Shown: one piece after another, positions 23,993 to 30,948 of the stretch
Numbering within the stretch: the stretch's first letter is position 1
Layout of the letters: each line of letters begins with the position of its first letter
NCBI GenBank assembly: GCA_905193755.1
Contig: CAJJPX010000004.1
Span: forward strand, 1-64,000
Length of the DNA: 64,000 bases
Source: an uncultured Clostridium sp.
GTDB lineage: Bacteria > Bacillota_I > Bacilli_A > RF39 > UBA660
Direction of reading: 5' to 3'
Notes under the pieces: generated by a model
What the model saw: the letters and a program-made list of their open reading frames with translations, nothing else
Told to the model about the DNA's origin: nothing
Database searches by the model: none
Translations under genes and position numbers: made by a program

Positions 23993-25639
23993 ATTTTTAA
24001 GATATTTTGCTGCATTTTTAGCAGAATCTTTACCTACTTGAGATAGAGATGCTGCTGTTAAGTGAATACTATTATTAATGGTTTTATCATCTTTAGGTAC
24101 TTCTTCTAATGCAAATATTTCTTTATATTCTTTATCATATGCAATATATCCTAAATCTGAACCAAGTATTATATCATTATTATTTCTTATTAGTTTTTCT
24201 TGTTCTTCATGTATTTTCTTAACATATTCATCAACATCTTTCTTTTCATTTAATTGCCATGATGTTTCTACTAATACACCGAAAGATAATCCTAAATCTT
24301 TCTTTAAATAATTATGTACTTTCATATATGTATCGTAGTATTTGTTTTCTTTTGATAACTCTTCTGTAGCATCAGAGCATCCTTGATACATAACATAGAA
24401 TCTATTAACTACTCTATATCCATTATTTTCTAAATATTCTACTGCGCGTAAGTATTTTTCTTTAGTAGCTTCATATATATGTTGATTATCTTTATATTCT
24501 TGGTCAGTACTTGGTAAGAAGTTTGCTATTGGTTCTCCTCCATTAGATGCCATAATTGATACCATTTTATTACCTGTTTCATCATAATATGTTTTAGCAA
24601 ACTGTGGAATCATATTTGTTCCATATGATGGTAAGAGTGAATAATACTCATCACCTTTTTTAGAATGTCTAAATTTATTATCTATGTATATTGATTTTTC
24701 ACCAAGTGTTTTAGTTTTAGATGTTATCATTTCTAGAACACTTTTATTCTTTTCATCTATTCTAAAATCATATGCTGTATTTTCTGGTATTTGTACGCTA
24801 ACATAACTAAATGTTTTATATTCTTTTAATATATCTTCATCTATAAATTTAGTTAAGTCTCTTGTATCTTTTGTTTCTTGTTCATATTTGTACATTCCAG
24901 TGTACCCAACCATATTAGATTGACCAAAGAATAATACTAAATCTATATCTTCTGCCCATATAGCATATAAGTCTATTACTTTTTTATCTTTTTGAGTATC
25001 TATTTTTTTATTATAAACATCATTAATCCAGTCATCAGATACAACATCATATATTTCGTATTCAGGTACTCTTGTGTCTTTCTTTATTGACCAACCAAGT
25101 AACTTATGACTAGTGTCCCATAATTCAAAATCATATTTTTTGTTATTAATGATTCCATAAGTATTTTTATTTCCTTCAACTAAAGTTTGTCTTAATTCAA
25201 TAGTATCTTTATTATTTAGATTTCTATGATATATAACAGTTATTGACTCTTTTACTTTAATTCTTACTTCAGCTATTTTATTATCAAATGTTTTAGCTGT
25301 TATTTTAGTAATACCAGGCTTTTTGGCCGTTACTTTTCCATTTTTATCTACTTCAGCTATATCTTTATTATCACTTAACCAAATAACATTTTTAGCCACT
25401 GAATTCTTATTAAAATTGATTTTAATAGTAATGGATTCATTTTCTACTAAAGTGGCTTCTTTTATATCTGAGTTTATATCATCTGAAACTGTTAATACTG
25501 ATGATATATTATTTTTGTCTATGTTTAAATCTACTTTACAACTATCTTTATATTTAAAACTTAAAAAAAGTATTGAACTTAAAACTGATAATATAAATAC
25601 TGTTAAAATTGTAATTGTTGTTTTAATTCTATTATTCAT
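23987..25639 (-). CDS. Exported sialate-O-acetylesterase-like (SASA/SGNH) protein with Ig-like domain
   Basis: A 550-residue secreted or membrane-anchored carbohydrate esterase candidate. Order: N-terminal hydrophobic anchor (about 8-28); a Big2-type Ig-like domain (about 60-130) with V-I-W-L-S-D-N-K-D-I-A-E-V-D-K-N-G-K-V-T-A; an InlB-like B-repeat region (about 130-230) with L-L-G-W-S and V-I-D-L-Y-A-I-W-A; then the SASA domain from L-V-L-F-F-G-Q-S-N-M (nucleophile Ser in GQSN) to I-H-L-T-A-A-S-L near the end (catalytic His). Likely removes O-acetyl groups from host or wall glycans. No LPXTG motif. ATG follows AAGGTG. Confidence 0.82.
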   Translation of the reverse strand: MNNRIKTTITILTVFILSVLSSILFLSFKYKDSCKVDLNIDKNNISSVLTVSDDINSDIKEATLVENESITIKINFNKNSVAKNVIWLSDNKDIAEVDKNGKVTAKKPGITKITAKTFDNKIAEVRIKVKESITVIYHRNLNNKDTIELRQTLVEGNKNTYGIINNKKYDFELWDTSHKLLGWSIKKDTRVPEYEIYDVVSDDWINDVYNKKIDTQKDKKVIDLYAIWAEDIDLVLFFGQSNMVGYTGMYKYEQETKDTRDLTKFIDEDILKEYKTFSYVSVQIPENTAYDFRIDEKNKSVLEMITSKTKTLGEKSIYIDNKFRHSKKGDEYYSLLPSYGTNMIPQFAKTYYDETGNKMVSIMASNGGEPIANFLPSTDQEYKDNQHIYEATKEKYLRAVEYLENNGYRVVNRFYVMYQGCSDATEELSKENKYYDTYMKVHNYLKKDLGLSFGVLVETSWQLNEKKDVDEYVKKIHEEQEKLIRNNNDIILGSDLGYIAYDKEYKEIFALEEVPKDDKTINNSIHLTAASLSQVGKDSAKNAAKYLKNK

Positions 25640-25717
25640 TTTCTACACCTTAACATTTAAAATTTTAACATAATTAAGATGTGTAAGCAATAAAGTATAA
25701 AGTTATTGACAAATAAA

Positions 25718-25737
25718 AAGTAGAAAAAATTCTACTT
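25718..25737 (-). terminator. Terminator of the pyrophosphatase operon
   Basis: AAGTAGAA / TTCTACTT with a four-base loop, then TTTTTATTT on the minus strand, 13 bases after the pyrophosphatase stop codon. Confidence 0.75.
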
Positions 25738-25749
25738 AGTATATTTTTA

Positions 25750-26091
25750 TTATCTAATGATTATAGATTCAAAATATTTTTCTTGAAATTCAGTTAAAGC
25801 TCTTATAGCATCATCACTATAGTCTTTTCCTTCTTTTGAAACTATTAGTTTGTCATCGTCATCATTAGTTCTATGAATTATAGCTATTACTTTTCCTTTG
25901 CTTTCTTTTACTGGTTCAAATTCTCCTAGTAAATAGGCATCTAACTCTTCACCATCACCACTTATTGTGTTTGGAATGTAGCCATAGTTTATCATATACA
26001 TAAACCCATGTTTAGGATGACGTGTACCGAGTGGTCTATCTATTTCAATAGATACTTCTTTGCCTAAATAATCTTTAGCGTTTGTTTTCAT
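25750..26091 (-). CDS. Short family-I-like inorganic pyrophosphatase
   Basis: A 113-residue protein related to soluble inorganic diphosphatases. It shows I-E-I-D-R-P-L-G-T-R-H-P-K-H-G-F, N-Y-G-Y-I-P-N-T and G-D-G-E-E-L-D-A-Y-L-L-G, corresponding to the substrate and metal loops of family I enzymes (E. coli Ppa D65/D67/D70 region, here D-x-E-x-x-D-like), and a later D-D-D-D-K-L. Classical enzymes are ~175 residues; this short form lacks C-terminal elements and may act on another phosphoanhydride. ATG follows GAGGAG inside the end of the upstream gene, so the two genes are coupled. Confidence 0.78.
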   Translation of the reverse strand: MKTNAKDYLGKEVSIEIDRPLGTRHPKHGFMYMINYGYIPNTISGDGEELDAYLLGEFEPVKESKGKVIAIIHRTNDDDDKLIVSKEGKDYSDDAIRALTEFQEKYFESIIIR

Positions 26092-26094
26092 TTG

Positions 26095-26436
26095 TTACTC
26101 CTCACGTAAAAAGTTCATTAACATAAATAAACTTATCTTACAATCACAATATTTTTGTAGATTTTCATAGGCTTTCTCTAATTTTTCATCATAACTATAT
26201 TCTTTAATTGTATAGTATATTAATCCAAAGAAATATGTTGGCTTATATTGAACCATTTGAAGAAATTTTTGGTGTACTTCAGGTGATAATGATTTAATTA
26301 TTTTATTTAGATTATCAAAAAATTCATATATGTCGAACTTTTCTACTTTCATTATACTTTCAATTGTTTCATTAAATTCACTGCGAATTTCTCCTTTATC
26401 ATTCTTATAACTTAAATAAAATTGTTTATTATTCAT
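26095..26436 (-). CDS. Small unknown protein upstream of the pyrophosphatase
   Basis: A 113-residue product with no recognised family. It appears all-helical, with aromatic-rich stretches (Y-E-F-F-D-N-L-N-K-I-I-K and Y-F-F-G-L-I-Y-Y-T-I-K-E-Y) and a C-D-C pair near residue 97. There is no signal peptide. The ATG at 26436 follows AAGGAGGAG. The stop codon lies three bases before the start of the pyrophosphatase gene, whose ribosome site is within this gene, so the pair forms an operon. The helical make-up could suit a binding partner of the enzyme, but that is only inference. Confidence 0.6.
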   Translation of the reverse strand: MNNKQFYLSYKNDKGEIRSEFNETIESIMKVEKFDIYEFFDNLNKIIKSLSPEVHQKFLQMVQYKPTYFFGLIYYTIKEYSYDEKLEKAYENLQKYCDCKISLFMLMNFLREE

Positions 26437-26573
26437 AATATTTTCTCCTCCTTAAATATATTTTAACATACACTTTTGTTCTCACTTCACTTTTTTATTA
26501 ATTTTTAATTTTTTCGTTACTAATATATAAAAAGAATACTATAAACATAATATTATTTGAATAGTTTTACATA

Positions 26574-27224
26574 TTAACCTAATAATTTTCTAATATTATT
26601 TAATATACATTCATCAATTTTATCATCTGATGATAATTTTATTTTTTTGTTATTTCTAGGATATCCATTAATACTTTTTAATATTAATATCCATCTATAA
26701 TCTATTGTATTTAACAATTCACTCTTATTATTATTTATTTCATTTAATAAATTTGTATCAATTTCTATATATTCGTTACCTTTTGCATAATTGTATATTT
26801 CAGTATCTTTGCCATTAATTATTTTGAATCTCCAAGATACATCATTTTTTAAAATTTCAACTATTTTTTCAATTGTTTGTTGATATGTTGCTTTAATCTT
26901 TGTGTTTTCAAAATTTATTTTTGATATTTCTTTTAATTCATAATTTTTTTCAATATAAATGTTAATTAGTTCTTTTATATATTTTATTATTATAGGCATC
27001 TTTAATATATTAGTTGACTGTTTTAAATCAAAGAATATAATTTGATTCCAATAATACTTTATATATTTTTCTGCAATTTCATCAAATTTTATAATTACTT
27101 TTTCTTTGCTTAAATCATGTTTTAATGATAGTTCAACAATTGATTTTCCCCATGCCATTTTATAAGTATTATCATAATTACATTCTCTAATTATTTGTTT
27201 AAATAATTCATATTTATTTTTCAT
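26574..27224 (-). CDS. Protein resembling the N-terminal domain of HNH restriction endonucleases
   Basis: A 216-residue protein. Its start, L-F-K-Q-I-I-R-E-C-N-Y-D-N-T-Y-K-M-A-W-G-K-S-I-V-E, then F-D-E-I-A-E-K-Y-I-K-Y-Y-W-N-Q-I-I-F-F-D-L-K-Q-S, recalls the N-terminal region of HNH endonucleases of restriction type that I have seen in Bacillota (recollection, not a search). The HNH part usually following is absent: the protein ends in an ordinary charged helix. So it may be a stand-alone recognition subunit or a truncated relative. It lies eight bases after the ADP-ribosylglycohydrolase gene and 44 bases plus that gene from AIPR, forming one transcription unit. ATG follows TTAGGAAG. Confidence 0.6.
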   Translation of the reverse strand: MKNKYELFKQIIRECNYDNTYKMAWGKSIVELSLKHDLSKEKVIIKFDEIAEKYIKYYWNQIIFFDLKQSTNILKMPIIIKYIKELINIYIEKNYELKEISKINFENTKIKATYQQTIEKIVEILKNDVSWRFKIINGKDTEIYNYAKGNEYIEIDTNLLNEINNNKSELLNTIDYRWILILKSINGYPRNNKKIKLSSDDKIDECILNNIRKLLG

Positions 27225-27232
27225 TATACTTC

Positions 27233-28474
27233 CTAACTATATTTTTCTATAAATTTACTATGTATATCTTTTAAGTATTCATCTAAATATGTCATGCCTT
27301 TATTATAAATATTTTTTGGTATTCCATAGTATGCTGCTGCAATACCTCCTACTACTGCTGCTATAGTATCGCTATCTCCGCCTATTGATATAGCATTTCT
27401 TATTGAATCTTCATAATTTGTTGATTCTAAGAAACATACTATTGCCATTATCACTGTATCTATACATTTTATACTTCCCTTTATGCCTGATTTCTTTATA
27501 TCATCAAGTGATTTATCTAGTTTAATGTAATTGTTTTCAATATAGTATTTTATATATCCTTTTGTTTTATTTTGAAGAGCTAGATGTATGGCCATGCATA
27601 CAATTTCAGCACCCATCAAACTTTCTTCGTGATTATGAGAAACATTAGTTACGATTTTGCATACTTCTTTTATAGTTTCTTCATCTTTAAATGCTACTGG
27701 TATAGCGCTTACTCTCATAGCTGCTCCATTAGCATAACTACCATATGGTTTATGATCAGTAGTTAGCCATCTTAGAAAACCTGAACCATATCCACAATTT
27801 GGATATTTAAGACCTACATTAACCATATCGTTTATAACTAATTCTTCGAAAGTATCAATACTCTTATATTCTAATAATGCTTTTGCTACTGCAAATGTCA
27901 TAACTGTATCATCAGTAAATTCATCTCTAGGATCAAAGAATTCAAATTTTTTACTTTTAAAACCACTAAATTCATATATAGAACCTACTATGTCTCCTAT
28001 AGCAGTTCCCATTACAACATCTCTTATGTTTTTATCTATTTTATCATCATCATTTATCATATCAGCTAATGCTTTTTTCCAGTTAGTAAATATTTCTATT
28101 GGTTTTCTTTCACTTGTTAAATATTTTTCTAGATATGGTTTATACTTATCATATAATCTTTTATCAACTGAAAGTCCATTACCAAATCCCATATAAATAT
28201 ATTGATATTTTCCTTGATAGTTTTCATTTTTACAATTTTTCCTGGTTTCATACCATTTAGGAAAAACTTTTATAGCATCCTTTAACAATATTGAATCTTC
28301 TGTTCTTTCACCATACATCCAGCCATCTACTCTATAAAGAATGAATGTATTATTTTCTTTCATAACAAATGATATTCCATCTTCATCCCACATTCTTCCG
28401 GGATTAGTTATGAACATTAAATTATCTTCATTTAATTTTAAAAATTCTTCTTTTGTTATTGTATTTGCTATCAT
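27233..28474 (-). CDS. ADP-ribosylglycohydrolase with unknown N-terminal domain
   Basis: A 413-residue protein. Residues about 150-410 form an ADP-ribosylglycohydrolase (DraG/ARH) domain: G-T-A-I-G-D-I-V-G-S-x-Y-E-F, F-T-D-D-T (186-190, metal ligands), N-G-A-A-M-R-V-S-A-I, V-S-H-N-H-E-E-S-L-M-G, and G-G-D-S-D-T-I-A-A-V-V-G (second metal site). It removes ADP-ribose from proteins or nucleic acids. Residues 1-145 are a separate domain with F-I-T-N-P-G-R-M-W-D-E-D-G and W-M-Y-G-E that I cannot name. Neighbours are AIPR upstream and the HNH-N-like gene downstream, so a defence role through ADP-ribose is plausible. ATG follows AAAGGAG. Confidence 0.87.
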   Translation of the reverse strand: MIANTITKEEFLKLNEDNLMFITNPGRMWDEDGISFVMKENNTFILYRVDGWMYGERTEDSILLKDAIKVFPKWYETRKNCKNENYQGKYQYIYMGFGNGLSVDKRLYDKYKPYLEKYLTSERKPIEIFTNWKKALADMINDDDKIDKNIRDVVMGTAIGDIVGSIYEFSGFKSKKFEFFDPRDEFTDDTVMTFAVAKALLEYKSIDTFEELVINDMVNVGLKYPNCGYGSGFLRWLTTDHKPYGSYANGAAMRVSAIPVAFKDEETIKEVCKIVTNVSHNHEESLMGAEIVCMAIHLALQNKTKGYIKYYIENNYIKLDKSLDDIKKSGIKGSIKCIDTVIMAIVCFLESTNYEDSIRNAISIGGDSDTIAAVVGGIAAAYYGIPKNIYNKGMTYLDEYLKDIHSKFIEKYS

Positions 28475-28509
28475 TATTTATTCTCCTTTAGAATGTAATC
28501 TGTGATTTT

Positions 28510-30258
28510 TTAATCTGCTGTCCATCTAGCTTCGAAATCAGATACGTCACATTTTAGATTTGACATTAAATTATTATATGTTTCCATTCCACCTGGTAGC
28601 ATTTTCATTGCATTTAATGTTAATGATACACTACTTCTAATATCAGTTAAGCTCTTTTTTGCTTTAATCCAGTTTTGTGGACTAAATACTTTATTACCAG
28701 TTTGTGGTTCACTTGCTGCGGTTTGAAGTGCAATATTTAAACAATTGCCTGCCATATTGACAACATTTTCTAAAGACCCACTATTTTGTAATTTTTCTAA
28801 AGCAACTACTGGATTGATAACTACTTCTCCAGGCACTCCATTAGCTACACTGAAAAACAATGAAATTGCATATAAATGATGGTATGGTGCATATGCTTTC
28901 ATAGCCAGTAACGATTCATTTAAATCTAAAGGATTTGCTTTTGTCCATTTACTAATAACTTTTTTCCATAAAGTATTTAATGCCATTATTTTTTCAGGTT
29001 CATAATCTTTTTTAAATAATTGATCAAAATATTTATCAAATATTTTAGTTGGACTATATGCAATATTTGGTCTTTGTGAATGCCATGTCATCAAATATTT
29101 TCCTAGTGCTTCTAGATCAATTGTGTAGTCTTCATCTTTTGATGGCAATCTTGTTTCACCACGTTTAGTCATTAATTGTCCATTGCTATATTTTTGTTCA
29201 TATGCTTTTTTCATAGCAAGAACTCTTTTATCATTACTTCTTAAATCTCTTGCTTTAACTGTACTTTGTGAATTAGTATTTGTACTAATCTTATCTCCTG
29301 TTGCTCTATCTGGAACTTCATAGAATCTAAACATTACATAAGCATTGTTTTCTTCTTTTACTTTTTCACTACAAGATAAGATTGTATTTAATGATTGACA
29401 TCCATTGACTACATTAAGCTCTTTTAATGTCAATTTATTATCATTTAATTCCATTTTAGAACATATTGCAGTTATTCCATTATGATAAAAGAAAAAGTTA
29501 TTAGGTTCTTCATATATTGATTCTTTAATTCCTTTATTTACTGGATTACTAATTCCAAGAGATTGTCTAACATTTTTCTTAAATAATGTTTGATCCTTTA
29601 TTCCGGGAATATTAATGCATTCTTTTAATGGAATTGCAGCCATAATTACTTTAACACCACCAATATTCATTGATATACATTTATCAAGTTCTAAAGTCAT
29701 TGTATGAACTATATTTGGATTTTCTTGGCCAAGTGCTACATCATATCTTCTTTCTAATTCATCTTTATTTATTAGACTAAGTGTTGCTGAAAAATCATCT
29801 GATTTTGCTAATTGTTCTTGAAATACTTTAAGATCTTTTTGGGCGCTTTCTGTTAATTGTGATGGGATAAGTAGTTCAAACTCTATGTCATAATCATCTT
29901 CTAATCCTCTTGCGACTTCTGATAGTTTTTGTCTTAGTTTCTCATTTGCATTTTCTTGTAATTTAACTATATTTTTTAATTGTATCCATGATGATAATAC
30001 TTCTCTCAATGGTTCTGCATCTATCAGTTTTTCTCTATAAAATTTTCCTTGAATAATATGTATTATTGAATTAATTTCATCAATATAAATAGCATCGAAT
30101 TGTTTGTCATTTGGGCCATCTGTAATACAATATTTTGCTTCATTTTCATCTAAATTATAAATATTTCTTAAATACCATGCAACGAACCTTTGCCCATCGT
30201 TTGGATAATTATTTATATAATAATTATTTTTTATTTCATTTTCTATTTTTTCTATCAT
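28510..30258 (-). CDS. AIPR-family (abortive infection) nuclease-like protein
   Basis: A 582-residue member of the AIPR (abortive phage infection) family. The N-terminus has an Mrr-like PD-(D/E)xK core: D-G-P-N-D-K-Q-F-D-A-I-Y-I-D (Asp55) and I-I-H-I-I-Q-G-K (Gln70-x-Lys72). The AIPR region follows with V-R-Q-S-L-G-I-S-N-P-V-N-K-G-I, F-F-F-Y-H-N-G-I-T-A-I-C and L-N-V-V-N-G-C-Q-S-L-N-T-I, diagnostic of the family. Such proteins occur in restriction and phage-defence loci and are believed to cleave nucleic acid. It heads an apparent three-gene unit. ATG follows AAGGAGTA. Target and trigger are unknown. Confidence 0.88.
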   Translation of the reverse strand: MIEKIENEIKNNYYINNYPNDGQRFVAWYLRNIYNLDENEAKYCITDGPNDKQFDAIYIDEINSIIHIIQGKFYREKLIDAEPLREVLSSWIQLKNIVKLQENANEKLRQKLSEVARGLEDDYDIEFELLIPSQLTESAQKDLKVFQEQLAKSDDFSATLSLINKDELERRYDVALGQENPNIVHTMTLELDKCISMNIGGVKVIMAAIPLKECINIPGIKDQTLFKKNVRQSLGISNPVNKGIKESIYEEPNNFFFYHNGITAICSKMELNDNKLTLKELNVVNGCQSLNTILSCSEKVKEENNAYVMFRFYEVPDRATGDKISTNTNSQSTVKARDLRSNDKRVLAMKKAYEQKYSNGQLMTKRGETRLPSKDEDYTIDLEALGKYLMTWHSQRPNIAYSPTKIFDKYFDQLFKKDYEPEKIMALNTLWKKVISKWTKANPLDLNESLLAMKAYAPYHHLYAISLFFSVANGVPGEVVINPVVALEKLQNSGSLENVVNMAGNCLNIALQTAASEPQTGNKVFSPQNWIKAKKSLTDIRSSVSLTLNAMKMLPGGMETYNNLMSNLKCDVSDFEARWTAD

Positions 30259-30340
30259 TCTTGATACTCCTTTTTTCTTTTATATATATTATTATATCAC
30301 AATTAATTTAGTAAATATTTTTATTACTAAACTGAGCGAG

Positions 30341-30754
30341 TTATTTACTAATTATCTCAATCGTTGTTTTATCTCTTTTGCCATTATAAAATTTATCTAT
30401 TACTTTTGAAAATATTTTTTCTTCTGGAAATGCATATTCAAATAGAGTCATACTTGAATTTAATTTTAAATAATCTGGATATCCCATTATATATTTAATA
30501 TCTCCATCTTGTTTTAGTAGTTCATCACATATTTCTAACATATTATTTTTTAGATAAGAGTTACTCATATATTCTTTTGCTTCTTCTATTCCATCTAAAC
30601 CATAGAATTTTGAAGTTAAACTTCTACCTAATTCTTTTAATTGTGGGAATATATACCACATCCAATGGCTTCTTTTATAACCATTTTTTATTTCTTGTAA
30701 TGCAGTTTCATAGTATTCTTTATGCATTTCTATAAATCTATCTATATTATACAT
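30341..30754 (-). CDS. DUF1810-family protein
   Basis: A 137-residue cytosolic protein with the DUF1810 consensus: R-F-I-E-M-H-K-E-Y-Y-E-T-A-L-Q-E-I-K-N-G, S-H-W-M-W-Y-I-F-P-Q, and L-G-R-S-L-T-S-K-F-Y-G-L-D-G-I-E-E-A-K-E-Y. The ATG at 30754 follows GGGTGG and is two bases after the stop codon of the small lipoprotein gene; an ATG at 30772 overlaps that gene and has no ribosome site. The molecular function of DUF1810 is not firmly established. Position beside a lipoprotein and a UvrD helicase, next to AIPR, places it in the defence island. Confidence 0.85.
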   Translation of the reverse strand: MYNIDRFIEMHKEYYETALQEIKNGYKRSHWMWYIFPQLKELGRSLTSKFYGLDGIEEAKEYMSNSYLKNNMLEICDELLKQDGDIKYIMGYPDYLKLNSSMTLFEYAFPEEKIFSKVIDKFYNGKRDKTTIEIISK

Positions 30755-30756
30755 AA

Positions 30757-30930
30757 CTACCACCCATACCATTGATCAACGTCTGGATCTTCTGGACTAT
30801 ATTTATTAACACATACTTCTTCCCCGTCATCACCATAATAACATTCTTGGTATGTTCTTCCACCTGCTGATGTTGAAGTGCATCCAATACATAACATCAT
30901 AACTAATAAAAGTATAAATAGCTTTTTCAT
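30757..30930 (-). CDS. Small lipoprotein (57 residues)
   Basis: A short gene easily missed. Translation from the ATG at 30930 gives M-K-K-L-F-I-L-L-L-V-M-M-L-C-I-G-C, a signal peptide with lipobox L-C-I-G-C (lipidated Cys17), then a 40-residue acidic tail with two further Cys (30 and 40), several Asp/Glu and aromatic W-Y-G-W at the very end. The ribosome site GAGAGGT lies just past the helicase stop, so it is translated in the same message. The Cys pair could form a disulfide on the outer face of the membrane. No family recognised. Confidence 0.75.
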   Translation of the reverse strand: MKKLFILLLVMMLCIGCTSTSAGGRTYQECYYGDDGEEVCVNKYSPEDPDVDQWYGW

Positions 30931-30948
30931 ATATTAACCTCTCACTTA

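Noticed and set aside
30296..30335. Inverted repeat TTTAGTAA/TTACTAAA after the DUF1810 gene as terminator
   Set aside because: Stem is AT-only and is followed by TTAATTG rather than a T run; too weak to list.
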